From: Clostridium bornimense
Lineage (GTDB): Bacteria; Bacillota; Clostridia; Clostridiales; Clostridiaceae
DNA length: 64,000 nt
Direction: 5' to 3'
NCBI RefSeq assembly: GCF_000577895.1
Contig: NZ_HG917868.1
Coordinates: 1,984,001 to 2,048,000 of the forward strand
Under the pieces are notes generated by a model. The model was not told where the DNA came from and searched no databases. It saw nothing but the letters and a program-made list of their open reading frames with translations. The translations under genes were made by a program, and so were the position numbers. Below are positions 9,038 through 18,658 of this stretch, one piece after another. Numbering within the stretch: the stretch's first letter is position 1; the number at the start of each line of letters is the position of its first letter.

Positions 9038-9889
9038 TTGAAACAATTTATTAAATCTGACAACTTATTTCTTTCTATTTTTCACTTTATTATGATAACA
9101 TTAGGTTGTGTTCTAGCAGCAGTTTCTCTAGAAACTTTCCTCGTACCTAACTTAATTATCGATGGCGGCATCACTGGTATTTCTATTATGGTAAGTCAAC
9201 TTACAAAACTTCCTTTAGGACTTTTTGTATTTTTATTAAATTTGCCATTTATATTCCTTGGTTTAAAGCATATAGGTAAAATATTTGTAATAAAAACTTC
9301 TTATGCTATGATTTGCTTTTCTCTTTTACTTTCATTACTTCATCATGTTCCCGAAGTAACTAATGATATGTTATTATGTACAATTTTCGGAGGTATTCTA
9401 TTAGGTGCTGGAGCTGGAATAGTAATCAGATATGGCGGTTGTTTAGACGGGACAGAAACTATAGCTATATTAATAAGTAAACATACCTCCTTATCAGTTG
9501 GACAAATTGTTCTAATATGCAACTTACTTATATTTAGCACTTCCGGTTTCTTATTTGGATGGGATAGAGCTCTATATTCATTATTAACTTATTTTATAGC
9601 TTTTAAAATTATAGATATGGTAGTTGAAGGTTTTGAACAAGCTAAATCAGCAATGATTATAACAAATCACGGAAAGGAAATATCTGAGGATATATTTAAT
9701 AAATTAGGGCGAACAGTAACAATAATGGAAGGTAAAGGTCTTATTTCTGGAGAAAAAGTCATTCTTTATTCTGTTATAACAAGATTAGAAGTTTATGCCT
9801 TAAAGAAAATTGTTCAAGAAGACGATCGTTCTGCATTTGTAACCATCTCTGATATATCAGAAGTTATCGGTACTCCAATAAAGAACTAA
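9038..9889 (+). CDS. YitT family membrane protein (DUF161 + DUF2179)
   Basis: 283 residues. About five or six TM helices fill residues 10-195, carrying the repeated family motifs FLVPNLIIDGGITGIS and RYGGCLDGTETIAIL. A soluble DUF2179 domain (about 200-283) follows, with EGKGLISGEK and DDRSAFVTISD. The function of YitT proteins is not established; a transporter role is usually suggested. The start is TTG, 7 nt after GGGGGG; no ATG with an SD is available nearby. The gene is single and is followed by a palindromic repeat that may end transcription. Confidence 0.88.
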   Translation: MKQFIKSDNLFLSIFHFIMITLGCVLAAVSLETFLVPNLIIDGGITGISIMVSQLTKLPLGLFVFLLNLPFIFLGLKHIGKIFVIKTSYAMICFSLLLSLLHHVPEVTNDMLLCTIFGGILLGAGAGIVIRYGGCLDGTETIAILISKHTSLSVGQIVLICNLLIFSTSGFLFGWDRALYSLLTYFIAFKIIDMVVEGFEQAKSAMIITNHGKEISEDIFNKLGRTVTIMEGKGLISGEKVILYSVITRLEVYALKKIVQEDDRSAFVTISDISEVIGTPIKN

Positions 9890-9915
9890 TAAGTCACATA
9901 AACTTACAATTATAT

Positions 9916-9982
9916 AATTCACAATTCACAATTAACAAAGCGCAATTCACAATTGAAAATTGTGAATCGTGAATTGCGAATT
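9916..9982. repeat. Palindromic AATTCACAATT repeat, copy 1
   Basis: CGCAATTCAC pairs with GTGAATTGCG around an inner AATT dyad, preceded by two direct copies of AATTCAC. T-rich DNA follows, so it may end yitT-like transcription. A sequence-related palindrome lies at 42657-42714 and a short fragment at 24397-24415. Confidence 0.7.
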
Positions 9983-9999
9983 GAATATTGGTTTTTTCA

Positions 10000-10692
10000 T
10001 CAATTAAAAGTTACTTCACCATTCAAATTATAATAAGCACCTACTATCTTTAATTTTCCTTCATCAACATATTTCTTTATGCACTGATCTTCTTCGATCT
10101 TCTTAATAACTGCTTCAACGTTCTTATGGGATGCTTCTTCTATATCTTTTGATTCTAAAACAGATGGTTTAATTTCTTCAACTATCCTACCTATGTTACT
10201 AGTATCTTCTTTATTATCCTTGACACAATTATAAGCAGCCGTTACTGCTCCACAATTTTCATGTCCCATGACTAAAAGTAAAGGTGATTCTAAATGTTCT
10301 ACACCATATTCTATAGATCCTAAAGCTAAATCATCTACTACATTACCTGCTAATCTAATTTCAAATATGTCACCAAGTCCTGTATCAAATACATGGGCAG
10401 GTGTTACTCTAGAATCTGAACATGATACTACAATAGCAAATGGATTTTGACCCTTTTCCAAATCTTCTCTTCTATCTTTTGAAATATGAATCATTTCACT
10501 TTTTCCTTTTACAAAAGCTTCATTACCTGATTTCAATCTGTCTAAAGCCCCATCAGCTGTTGATACATCTATAGTCTCTAACCTAGTCTCATTTTTTGAG
10601 GTCACTTTTACATTCTCTTCTTTATCTTTACTTCCACATCCTGATATTATTAAAGTTAATAGTAAAAATATAGACACTACTGTTTTTTTCAA
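10000..10692 (-). CDS. Lipoprotein beta-class carbonic anhydrase
   Basis: 230 residues. The beta-carbonic anhydrase fold spans about 45-228. Zinc ligands Cys91 and Asp93 (with Arg95, CSDSR), His144 and Cys147 (GHENCG) are all present, so the enzyme should interconvert CO2 and bicarbonate. Unusually for the beta class, residues 1-19 form a lipoprotein signal with lipobox LIISGC (Cys19) followed by a charged linker. The protein should therefore be anchored on the outer face of the membrane. The gene is flanked by unrelated genes and its own SD (GGAGAG) is present. An export role is inferred only from the signal. Confidence 0.9.
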   Translation of the reverse strand: MKKTVVSIFLLLTLIISGCGSKDKEENVKVTSKNETRLETIDVSTADGALDRLKSGNEAFVKGKSEMIHISKDRREDLEKGQNPFAIVVSCSDSRVTPAHVFDTGLGDIFEIRLAGNVVDDLALGSIEYGVEHLESPLLLVMGHENCGAVTAAYNCVKDNKEDTSNIGRIVEEIKPSVLESKDIEEASHKNVEAVIKKIEEDQCIKKYVDEGKLKIVGAYYNLNGEVTFN

Positions 10693-10830
10693 TATTATCT
10701 CTCCTTTTATGTAAATTTTTTCCTATATCATTGTAGTACCTTATTTCCTATTTTTCAATGAATAATTTATGAATTTTGAAATATTATTAATATATTACAT
10801 CATTTTATTGTATAAAACTGTAAATAAAAA

Positions 10831-10857
10831 ACTATGCACCATTTTTAATGCATAGTC
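10831..10857 (-). terminator. Terminator of the amino-acid ABC transporter operon
   Basis: On the minus strand ACTATGCA pairs with TGCATAGT and is followed by six T. It lies about 12 bases after the ATPase stop codon. Confidence 0.8.
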
Positions 10858-10868
10858 TTTTAACTTAT

Positions 10869-11591
10869 TTATAATACCTTTGATAAAAAATCTTTAGTTC
10901 TTGAATTTTTAGGATTTTCAAAGATCTCACTAGGTTTTCCTTTTTCTAAAACTTTTCCACCATCTATAAATAGAATTCTATCTCCAACTTCCCTAGCAAA
11001 TCCCATTTCATGAGTAACTACTATCATAGTCATTCCTTCTTTTGCAAGTTTTTTCATTACTGCTAACACTTCTCCTACCATTTCTGGATCTAGTGCAGAA
11101 GTAGGTTCATCAAATAACATTACATCTGGTTCCATAGCTAACGCCCTAGCAATGGCTATTCTTTGCTTTTGTCCTCCTGACAACGATGCCGGATAAGCAT
11201 TTTTCTTATCTTCTAATCCTACCATTTTTAAAAGTTCCATAGCTTTTCTTTCTGCTTCACTTTTAGAAACGCCCTTAACCTTAATTGGCGCTAAAGTAAT
11301 ATTTTCTATTACTGATTTATGTGGAAATAAGTTAAAGTTTTGAAAAACCATTCCCATTTTTTCTCTAAGTTTATTTATATCTACATCTTTATTCATAATA
11401 TTATTACCTTCAAATATTATTTCTCCTGATGTAGGTTCTTCTAATAAATTAATACATCTTAAGAAAGTAGATTTTCCTGATCCTGATGGTCCTATAACAA
11501 CCACAACTTCACCTTTTTCAATATGCTCATCTATACCATTTAATACCGAAACTTTCCCAAAGCTTTTTTTTAGATTTTTAACGTGAATCAC
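10869..11591 (-). CDS. Polar amino-acid ABC transporter ATP-binding protein (GlnQ/HisP type)
   Basis: 240 residues. Walker [11 protein letters not shown]-loop NFNLFPH, signature LSGGQKQR, Walker [14 protein letters not shown] and switch His VTHEM are intact. It has the standard size for the PAAT-family ATPase. The start codon is GTG at 11589-11591, 10 nt after GGAGG, and the gene overlaps the permease gene by 14 nt. It is the last gene of a binding protein-permease-ATPase operon ended by the hairpin at 10831. ArgR-like boxes before the binding-protein gene suggest arginine or a related cationic amino acid as substrate. Confidence 0.93.
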   Translation of the reverse strand: MIHVKNLKKSFGKVSVLNGIDEHIEKGEVVVVIGPSGSGKSTFLRCINLLEEPTSGEIIFEGNNIMNKDVDINKLREKMGMVFQNFNLFPHKSVIENITLAPIKVKGVSKSEAERKAMELLKMVGLEDKKNAYPASLSGGQKQRIAIARALAMEPDVMLFDEPTSALDPEMVGEVLAVMKKLAKEGMTMIVVTHEMGFAREVGDRILFIDGGKVLEKGKPSEIFENPKNSRTKDFLSKVL

Positions 11592-12255
11592 TTACTCTCA
11601 TCCTCCTTTCAAAGTAGCTCATTAAACGTCCCAATGAGAATGTTAATATAAAATAAAATACCGCTGCAACCATAAGTGGCTCTAAAGAAAGATATGTGGC
11701 TCCTTGTACAATTTTGGATGAAAACATAAGCTCTCCTACTCCAATTACAGATGCCATTGACGAATCCTTTATTACTGTAACTAATTCATTTCCTAAAGCC
11801 GGTAATATATTTTTCACAGCTTGCGGAATAATAATTAACTTCATAGCTGTAGATTTTTTCATTCCTAAGCTTCTAGCAGCTTCCATTTGTCCTTTATCAA
11901 CAGCTTCTATACCTGCTCTTACAATTTCAGATACATATGCAGCAGAATTTAATCCTATTGCTATTATAGCTGCACTAAATGCAGATATATCTATATTAAA
12001 TATCAATTTAGATCCTGAATATACCATCATTATTTGAAGTAACATTGGAGTTCCTCTAATAACTTCAACATATATTGAAGCAATAACTTTAAGAGGGTTT
12101 ACTTTCCATATATGAAACTTCGATGTCTTCATAAAAAATAATACAGACCCTAATAATATTCCCAAAAATACGGTAATTATTGAAATCCCTAAAGTAACAC
12201 CTACTCCCTTAAGAAAAGTATTAAAATATTCACCTAAAAATCCAAAATCAAACAC
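11578..12255 (-). CDS. Polar amino-acid ABC transporter permease
   Basis: 225 residues of the HisMQ/GlnP family, with about five TM helices. The EAA cytoplasmic loop that docks on the ATPase is visible ([22 protein letters not shown], about 145-166, with the conserved G). The start is GTG at 12253-12255, 9 nt after AGGAGG; an ATG closer to the SD is out of frame and stops at once. There is one permease gene, so the transporter is probably a homodimer. It lies between the binding-protein and ATPase genes. Confidence 0.92.
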   Translation of the reverse strand: MFDFGFLGEYFNTFLKGVGVTLGISIITVFLGILLGSVLFFMKTSKFHIWKVNPLKVIASIYVEVIRGTPMLLQIMMVYSGSKLIFNIDISAFSAAIIAIGLNSAAYVSEIVRAGIEAVDKGQMEAARSLGMKKSTAMKLIIIPQAVKNILPALGNELVTVIKDSSMASVIGVGELMFSSKIVQGATYLSLEPLMVAAVFYFILTFSLGRLMSYFERRMRVSDSR

Positions 12256-12343
12256 ACATTCTGTCCTCCTTCTCTAGAAATTAAATATAAAAATTATTTT
12301 TCATTTTCTATTCATTAAAATCATAATAAGCAATTTCTCAAAG

Positions 12344-13165
12344 TTAATTACTTTGGTTTTGAGCTGCTAATTCATTAGCATCTACTATAAATTGATCTAA
12401 TTCACCAGAATCTTTAAGTCTTTGTATTGTCTTATTTACTTGATTTACTAAATCAGTTTGTCCTTTTCTCATACCTACCGCATTTCCACCAGCACTATCT
12501 TCAAAAGTTATTTCAGAAAGAGCTAATTCAGGATTTGTTTTTATAGCCATCTTTGCCACCGGTTCTTCTGTGATAAGTGCTTCAACCTTATCTGTCTTCA
12601 ACTCAAGAATTAGGTTATTTACATTAGCTAATAATTGTACATCTGCATCTTTTACTGTCTTCTCTGCTATCTCTTGTTGTGTTGATCCAAGTTGAGCTCC
12701 TATTTTTTTACCAGTTAAATCATCTACTGTTTTGAATTTATCTAAATTTTCTTGCTTTACTAATACACCATGTTTTGCTTCATAATATATATCTGAAAAA
12801 TCTATTTGTTTTTTTCTTTTTTCATCTGGATTCATACCAGAAATAATCATATCAATTTGTCCAGCTTTTAATGCTCCTATAAGAGGATCAAATTCCATTT
12901 CCTTAATTTCTAATTCTACTCCCATATCTTTAGCTATCTCATTAGCTAAATCTACATCAAATCCAACTACTTTATCTTTTCCATCTATCATAGCATGAAA
13001 TTCATATGGAGCATAATCGGCACTCATACCAACTACTACTTTACCTTTTTCTTTTATAGATTCTAAATCATTTTTTTCTTCTTTACTTCCACAACCTACA
13101 AATGACAATGTCATGACTCCCACTAAAGTTGTAGCAATAATTTTTTTAATTAACCCCATTTTCAT
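12344..13165 (-). CDS. Amino-acid ABC transporter substrate-binding lipoprotein
   Basis: 273 residues. A lipoprotein signal ends at the lipobox SFVGCGS (Cys near residue 25). The type II periplasmic-binding fold follows, with GKVVVGMSADYAPYEF, VGFDVDLANEIAKD and the D..ISGMN hinge motif typical of cluster 3 amino-acid receptors. The ATG at 13163-13165 is chosen because GGAGG is 9 nt upstream; another ATG directly abuts the SD. The promoter and ArgR-like boxes upstream make arginine, ornithine or a similar ligand the best guess, but the pocket cannot be read with certainty. Confidence 0.92.
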   Translation of the reverse strand: MKMGLIKKIIATTLVGVMTLSFVGCGSKEEKNDLESIKEKGKVVVGMSADYAPYEFHAMIDGKDKVVGFDVDLANEIAKDMGVELEIKEMEFDPLIGALKAGQIDMIISGMNPDEKRKKQIDFSDIYYEAKHGVLVKQENLDKFKTVDDLTGKKIGAQLGSTQQEIAEKTVKDADVQLLANVNNLILELKTDKVEALITEEPVAKMAIKTNPELALSEITFEDSAGGNAVGMRKGQTDLVNQVNKTIQRLKDSGELDQFIVDANELAAQNQSN

Positions 13166-13200
13166 TCTAATCATCCTCCAATTTGTATATTTTTTATAAC

Positions 13201-13340
13201 TTAATATTTATTCATCATTTTTTATTAACAAAAGACAGTTTCACATCATTTTTTGATTAATTATGAATTTAAGACCTATTATATACCGATTTATTCATAA
13301 ACACAATAGTTTTTATACATTTTTATTGTATTTTTATTCA
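13201..13340 (-). promoter_or_regulatory. ArgR-like operator boxes around the transporter promoter
   Basis: Read on the minus strand, TGAATAAAAATACA (13327-13340) and TGAATAAATATTAA (13201-13214) each differ by one base from the AhrC/ArgR half-box pair TGAAT-4N-ATTCA. A weaker TGAATAAATCGGTA (13284-13297) lies inside the promoter spacer. The promoter itself is TTGTGT (13301-13306), 17 nt, TATAAT (13278-13283). Operators overlapping a promoter fit arginine-responsive repression. This is inference from motif likeness. Confidence 0.5.
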
Positions 13341-13452
13341 TATATTTTTATAAAATTAATTAGAATAAATATGCAAACCACTTATTTATATTAGTTAAAA
13401 CCTTATTAAATTTTCCTATATAATTTTGTATAAAAATTCAATAATTCTTTCA

Positions 13453-14448
13453 TTAAGATTTATCCTTTTTTATATTTACTACTCTAGATACTTTATTCAT
13501 TTCACCATTAAAATAATAAATAATATTTTCACAGGAGATTTTTTGTAAACTCCTCATTGATTTTTCAGAGTAAAATGCTGCATGAGGAGTAATAATTACA
13601 TTTTCTCTATTTATAAGTTCATTAATTTCTAAATTGGGATTTTCCTCTTTTAACACATCTAAACCAGCACCTCTCACTATTCCCATATCTAAAGCTTCCA
13701 GTAAGTCACTCTCATTAACACTTCCACCTCTACCTACATTAATAAATATAGGACTTCTCTTCATCTTGCTAAATCTATATCTATTAAAATAATCTTTATT
13801 CTCATTATTTTGGCTCATATGATTACTAATTATATCTGCATATTCTAAAATATACTCTTCATCTACTATTTCTACTCCTAAACTTTTAGCCTTCTCTTTA
13901 TCTACATATGGATCTACAACTACTACTTTCATTCCAAAAGCTAAAGCTCTCTTAGCTACAGCTTGACCTATTTTTCCAAATCCAAATATTCCTAAAGTCT
14001 CATCTTCTAATCTCCTCAAACCATCAATTGATTGATATTGCCATATATGCTTTCTATCAATATCATTAATATAATGCTTGATACCTCTTTCAAGTGATAA
14101 TATTAATGATAATGTATGATCTGCAACTTCTTGTGTACAGTATTCATTAATAACTAAAACTGAAATTTTCTTTTTTGAAGCTTCTATAACATCAACGGTG
14201 TCATACCCCACTGCATTAATAGAAATACATTTTAATTTTTTTGCTTTATCAATAATTTCTTTATCAATTGGTAAGAATGCTGTTAAAATTGCATCAGCAT
14301 CTTTAACAACTTCAATAAATTCCTCTTTATTATCTTTATACTGATAAATAACTATTTCTGCATCCGTTATATTATCTTGAAGAAGTTTCTTTTCATAATC
14401 AAGATCCCTAATCAAAACATCCGGATAATCACAAATTACTATTTTCAT
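13453..14448 (-). CDS. D-isomer-specific 2-hydroxyacid dehydrogenase
   Basis: 331 residues, normal for the family. The NAD-binding Rossmann motif GIFGFGKIGQAVA (about 153-165) and the catalytic residues Arg (INVGRGG), Glu (LDVLKEENP) and His (ITPHAAF) are all present. It resembles the CtBP-like branch. The reaction would be NAD(H)-dependent interconversion of a 2-oxo acid and a D-2-hydroxy acid. The gene begins 16 nt after a HisC-like aminotransferase gene, so the two may act in series: transamination to a 2-oxo acid, then reduction. The substrate is unknown. Confidence 0.88.
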   Translation of the reverse strand: MKIVICDYPDVLIRDLDYEKKLLQDNITDAEIVIYQYKDNKEEFIEVVKDADAILTAFLPIDKEIIDKAKKLKCISINAVGYDTVDVIEASKKKISVLVINEYCTQEVADHTLSLILSLERGIKHYINDIDRKHIWQYQSIDGLRRLEDETLGIFGFGKIGQAVAKRALAFGMKVVVVDPYVDKEKAKSLGVEIVDEEYILEYADIISNHMSQNNENKDYFNRYRFSKMKRSPIFINVGRGGSVNESDLLEALDMGIVRGAGLDVLKEENPNLEINELINRENVIITPHAAFYSEKSMRSLQKISCENIIYYFNGEMNKVSRVVNIKKDKS

Positions 14449-14464
14449 GTCGTCACCTCTAAAT

Positions 14465-15556
14465 CTATTTTCCTACTACAAAGTTATAATTCACAGCTTC
14501 ATATAGTATTTTCTTAGTCACTTCTATAACTTTATCCATTTCTTCATCAGTTCCAATTGAAATTCTTACATACTCATTTATTCTTTTATCATTGAAATGT
14601 CTAGTTAATATACCATGTTTTCTTAGTTCACTATAATATTCTTTACCACTAATAGAATCATGTGTTACAAAAATAAAATTAGTTTTACTATCGGTAACTC
14701 TAAATCCAAGCTTTCTTAATTCCTTTTTAGTTCTTTCTCTAGTAGCTATTACTTTATTATTGCACTTTTCAAAGTAATCATTGTCTTTTACAGACTCTAC
14801 TCCTGCTATTTGTGACATCGTATTTATGTTATATGGAGTAATAGAAAATTTCATTTTATTTAGATCCTCTATTATTTCTTTTGATGCAATAGCAAAACCT
14901 ATCCGTGCTCCAGCCAAGTTTCTTGATTTAGAAAAAGTTTGCACAACAATTAAATTAGGATGTTTATCTAAAAGTTCAATGCAGGACTTACTACCAAAAT
15001 CTACATAAGCCTCATCAATTACTACAACTCTATCTTGATTTGATATTAAAATCTTTTCTATTTCTTCATGTGTTAATACTAATCCTGTTGGTGCATTAGG
15101 GTTTGCAATAATTATATTTCTACCACAATTTATATAGTCATTTATATCAATTGTAAAATCATCTTTTAGAGGCACTTCTTTTGCATCTAAATCGAAAGAC
15201 TTTGAAAATACTCTATAAAAGCCATAAGTTATATCTGGAAAACACACTTTAGTTTTTTCATCGACAAATGCCATCATAATTAATGCTAAAACTTCATCTG
15301 ATCCATTTCCTATAAAAACTTCATTAAAATCAACATCATAAAAGTCTGCTATTATTTTTGTAAGTTTTGTTGTATCTGGATCACAATAAAGATTTAATCC
15401 TGCAACTACAACCTTATCTATTGCATCTACCACATTAGGTGATGGTGGATATGGCGCCTCATTAGTATTTAATTTAATATATTTTTTCTCCTTTGGTTGT
15501 TCTCCTGGAACATAAGGTTCTAAATTTGAAAATCTATCTATCAAAAATTTACTCAT
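14465..15556 (-). CDS. HisC-like class I/II aminotransferase
   Basis: 363 residues. This is a PLP-dependent fold type I enzyme of the histidinol-phosphate aminotransferase family. It has the N-terminal KLNTNEAPYPPSP, the Asn/Asp pair in NPNAPTG and VIDEAYVDF, and the PLP lysine in TFSKSRNLAGARIG. No histidine biosynthesis genes are near. It sits in an arginine-linked cluster directly before a 2-hydroxyacid dehydrogenase gene and after a broken class III aminotransferase. It may therefore act on an arginine-derived or aromatic amino acid rather than in histidine synthesis. That context reading is inference. Confidence 0.85.
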   Translation of the reverse strand: MSKFLIDRFSNLEPYVPGEQPKEKKYIKLNTNEAPYPPSPNVVDAIDKVVVAGLNLYCDPDTTKLTKIIADFYDVDFNEVFIGNGSDEVLALIMMAFVDEKTKVCFPDITYGFYRVFSKSFDLDAKEVPLKDDFTIDINDYINCGRNIIIANPNAPTGLVLTHEEIEKILISNQDRVVVIDEAYVDFGSKSCIELLDKHPNLIVVQTFSKSRNLAGARIGFAIASKEIIEDLNKMKFSITPYNINTMSQIAGVESVKDNDYFEKCNNKVIATRERTKKELRKLGFRVTDSKTNFIFVTHDSISGKEYYSELRKHGILTRHFNDKRINEYVRISIGTDEEMDKVIEVTKKILYEAVNYNFVVGK

Positions 15557-15597
15557 CTATATCAGTCCTCACTTATCTCCGATTCTATCAATGTACG

Positions 15598-16296
15598 TTA
15601 AAAGCTTTTTAATACCTTATCTAAAATTCCCACCGCTATATCTATTTCTTTTTTTGTAACTATAGTAGGAGCGATAAACCTTATAACATTTTTATCACAT
15701 CCACATGATAGTAGTAATAATTTATTATCTAGTGCACCTTCTATTACTTTTTTAGTCAGCACTGAATTAGGTTCCCCTTTTTCATCTATCATCTCTATTG
15801 CTAACATAAGACCTAATCCTCTTACATCACCTATACAACTATGCTTCTCCTTCAACTTCATCAATTGACTTTTGAAATATGACCCCATTTTCTCAGCGTT
15901 TTCAATAGCTCCATTTTCTAAGATATCAATTGTAGCCAAAGCAGCGGCACATGCTACGGGGTTTCCACCAAAAGTACCTCCATGAGCTCCTGCTGGCCAC
16001 TTTTCCATATATTCTTTCTTAGCAATTACAGCACCAAGCGGAAATCCAGAGGCTATAGCCTTTGCTGTAGTAAATATATCTGGTTTCACTCCAAAATGCT
16101 CTTGTGCAAACATTTTACCAGTTCTACCAAAGCCAGTTTGTACTTCATCAAAAATAAGCATTATTCCATAGTCATCACATACTTTTCTTACATACTTAAC
16201 AAATTCTACTGGCGGAACTATATATCCACCTTCCCCTTGAATCGGCTCCATTATTATCGCTGCAACTGAATATGGGTCTATTAACTTCTTAAACAT
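15598..16296 (-). pseudogene. Class III (GabT/ornithine-type) aminotransferase, N-terminal half missing
   Basis: The 232 codons match only the C-terminal half of class III aminotransferases, which are normally about 430-450 residues. Present are IIMEPIQGEGGY, FDEVQTGFGRTG, the PLP lysine in FTTAKAIASGFPLG and the GTFGGNPVACAA loop. The first ~200 residues, including the substrate and cofactor phosphate regions, are absent. The homology begins at FDDMFKKLIDP, only a few codons after the end of the rocB gene, so a deletion probably joined the two genes. No good SD precedes the first ATG. A shortened protein could still be made but should not be an active transaminase. Confidence 0.85.
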
Positions 16297-16309
16297 ATCA
16301 TCAAACTGA

Positions 16310-17950
16310 TTATTCTCTAATCAAATAGTGTTCTATTGTTTTTATTATTAACTTTGGTAAAACTTCAAAAGAATAAGGCATGTATACTCTTTCAGTCCAC
16401 TTATGAGCATCTTTACCAAAACATCCATAATTTACAGCTGGTATATTAAGTTTCTTTATATCCCTTATTGGTACATCATAAATGTTCTTATACTCTGGAA
16501 AATTACTTATAAGTTTATCTATAGAATTATTATTATCATCTACTTTTAAGTAACTACTATCACTTAAACTTGGGAAAAATCTCATCATCTTGTAATTTTC
16601 CTTTTCTTCAATTCCTACCTTCTTTGCAATACTAAATACATCATCATAAATCTCCTTCTCCAACTGAATTTCATCTTTAAGAGTATTATGAGGACAATAT
16701 GGTGCTGCAAAAAAGATAACTATTGTAGGTTTTTGTATTCCAGCAACAATCATAAGATTTTTAACAATCTCTAAAGGAATTTCCCTCTTATCCATATTCC
16801 TTGCTATAGAATTTTCTCTAATATCATCTATATATTCTTGAAGATCTCCACTATAGGATTCCTTTGCTAATTTAAATAGATTATTATAATCTAAAATCTC
16901 ACCATCATAATGAATTTTTGAACAATTCATCTCAGTAATATTGCAATATTTTTCATATCTCTTATTAATAATTGATAATACATTTTCAAAAGCTATCTTT
17001 GCAGCATTCTTCAATTTTGCAATAGTTTCATCTATCGTTTCATTGTGAACAAAATAATTAAAATAGACAAAAGATGAATATGAGGTTTGTACATTATAAT
17101 GTTCCTTTAAATCTTTCATTTTTAATACAGAAGGTGGCAATGTATATTCATTATCATATTCATTACAATAATCCGGATTAAGATTCATCTCTCTTATAAG
17201 TTCACTAGCTATCATAGATGCATCAAATCCTTCAAAACATTGTCCTACATGAGTTTCCTTACCTTGTATATAAAAACAAGGTAATAACTTTCCTACTGCA
17301 CCGGTATAAATATATTTTGTTATATCTCCTTCATAAAGTGGACATATATAGTCATTGTTAATAGCTAATTTATATACAAGTCCTTCTTTCTCTTGTAGAT
17401 TCTTAAATACTTCCAATGCCTTAATTATTCCTGTATGCAAATTTTCTTCTACAGGATTTATAGATAAAAGTATATTTCCCTTAATATCTTTAACTCTTTC
17501 ACTAAGGTATTTCACTACTACCATAAACACTGCTACGCCACTTTTCATATCACAAGCCCCTCTACCGAAAAGCCAGTTTCCTGATTCCAAATCTTCTTTT
17601 ACTTCTTTATCCAACTCTAATTCTTTTAATCTGTTCATAAGGTCATCACAATTAAATGCAACATCTTTTAATTGTGCAAAATCATCTACACCTACAGTAT
17701 CCATATGACCATGTAAAATAATTGTATCTTTACTATTTCCCTTTTTTCCTTTTATTAGTGCAAATACATTTCTTCTATCAAGTTTGTCATCTAACTTTTG
17801 AACAAAAACTCTATTACTATATTTTTTGAAATAAGGTATTTCTTTTAAATATCTTTCTATATAGCAAGCAATTTCTTTTTCTCCTTCTGTATTATTGATA
17901 CTTGAAATACTGACTAATCTTTTTGTTAACTCCAATATCTCATTAAACAT
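16310..17950 (-). CDS. rocB: RocB-like M20-family peptidase/deacylase
   Basis: 546 residues, the length of RocB, a protein first named in the arginine-utilisation regulon of Bacillus. M20 metallopeptidase motifs are visible: LHGHMDTVG (metal His and catalytic Asp, about 99-107), GRGACDMKSG (bridging Asp, about 128-137) and VEENLHTG (catalytic Glu region). The C-terminal GKDAHKWTERVYMPY carries a further metal His. The precise substrate of RocB is not established; hydrolysis of an amide of an arginine-pathway intermediate is plausible. It follows the interrupted gntR gene and precedes the truncated aminotransferase. Confidence 0.88.
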   Translation of the reverse strand: MFNEILELTKRLVSISSINNTEGEKEIACYIERYLKEIPYFKKYSNRVFVQKLDDKLDRRNVFALIKGKKGNSKDTIILHGHMDTVGVDDFAQLKDVAFNCDDLMNRLKELELDKEVKEDLESGNWLFGRGACDMKSGVAVFMVVVKYLSERVKDIKGNILLSINPVEENLHTGIIKALEVFKNLQEKEGLVYKLAINNDYICPLYEGDITKYIYTGAVGKLLPCFYIQGKETHVGQCFEGFDASMIASELIREMNLNPDYCNEYDNEYTLPPSVLKMKDLKEHYNVQTSYSSFVYFNYFVHNETIDETIAKLKNAAKIAFENVLSIINKRYEKYCNITEMNCSKIHYDGEILDYNNLFKLAKESYSGDLQEYIDDIRENSIARNMDKREIPLEIVKNLMIVAGIQKPTIVIFFAAPYCPHNTLKDEIQLEKEIYDDVFSIAKKVGIEEKENYKMMRFFPSLSDSSYLKVDDNNNSIDKLISNFPEYKNIYDVPIRDIKKLNIPAVNYGCFGKDAHKWTERVYMPYSFEVLPKLIIKTIEHYLIRE

Positions 17951-17980
17951 GTCTACGAAACCCCCATTTCATTATCAACT

Positions 17981-18631
17981 CTAATGAATTAACATTCTCT
18001 TATTAACTCTATCTAAATGTTCTTTCATAGCTTCACTAGCTAATTTAAAATCACTTTTTTCTAAGTAATGAATTATCTTTTCATGTTCTTCATTAGCAAC
18101 TCTACTATATTGTGGCAAAGTTCCTTATAATATCAAAAATCTCTTTGTTGTAAGATTCGCCTTTTTTACCATATCACTTAAAAAAGTATTACCTGTTAAT
18201 TCTGCTATCTTAGTGTGAAATTTATAATCTAAATCAATAAACTCCTTATTATTTTCATCTATTGTATGAAGTTGCTCTATATGTGTCTTCTTAAGGTCTT
18301 TAATCTCGCTCTTTGTTATTCTATTTTCTAACAATGATACTGCTAATGGCTCTAGTGATTTTCTTACTATAGTTATATCTTCTATACTTTTTTCTGTGAT
18401 ATCAGACACTACTACATTTTTGCTACCGTTATATTCTGCTATCTCCTCATATACTAATCTAAGCAGTGCAGATTTAATTGGTGTTCTACTTATCTGTAAT
18501 TTTTCTGCTAACCCCTCTTCTGTAAGTATTTGTCCCGGTTTAAGCTCATTAGCTATTATAGCTTCTTTAATAATTTCATAAGCCTTATCTGCTAATGTAG
18601 GATTTCTCTTTATAGCCCCTAATGTTTTCAT
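17981..18631 (-). pseudogene. GntR/FadR-family regulator interrupted by an in-frame TAA
   Basis: The open frame from 18631 stops at a TAA (18125-18127) after 168 codons. The same frame then continues for 47 more codons to a TAG at 17981-17983. The continuation (GTLPQYSRVANEEHEKII..., ending MREHL-like EAMKEHLDRVNKR) is the normal end of the FCD ligand domain, including its conserved His. Counted through the stop, the protein is 216 residues, the standard size. The N-terminal winged HTH (ISRTPIKSALLRL) is intact. The truncated product would lack part of the effector pocket. The gene probably regulated the arginine-linked genes that flank it. Confidence 0.85.
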
Positions 18632-18658
18632 AAATTGTCCCCCAATGTCTTATAAAAA

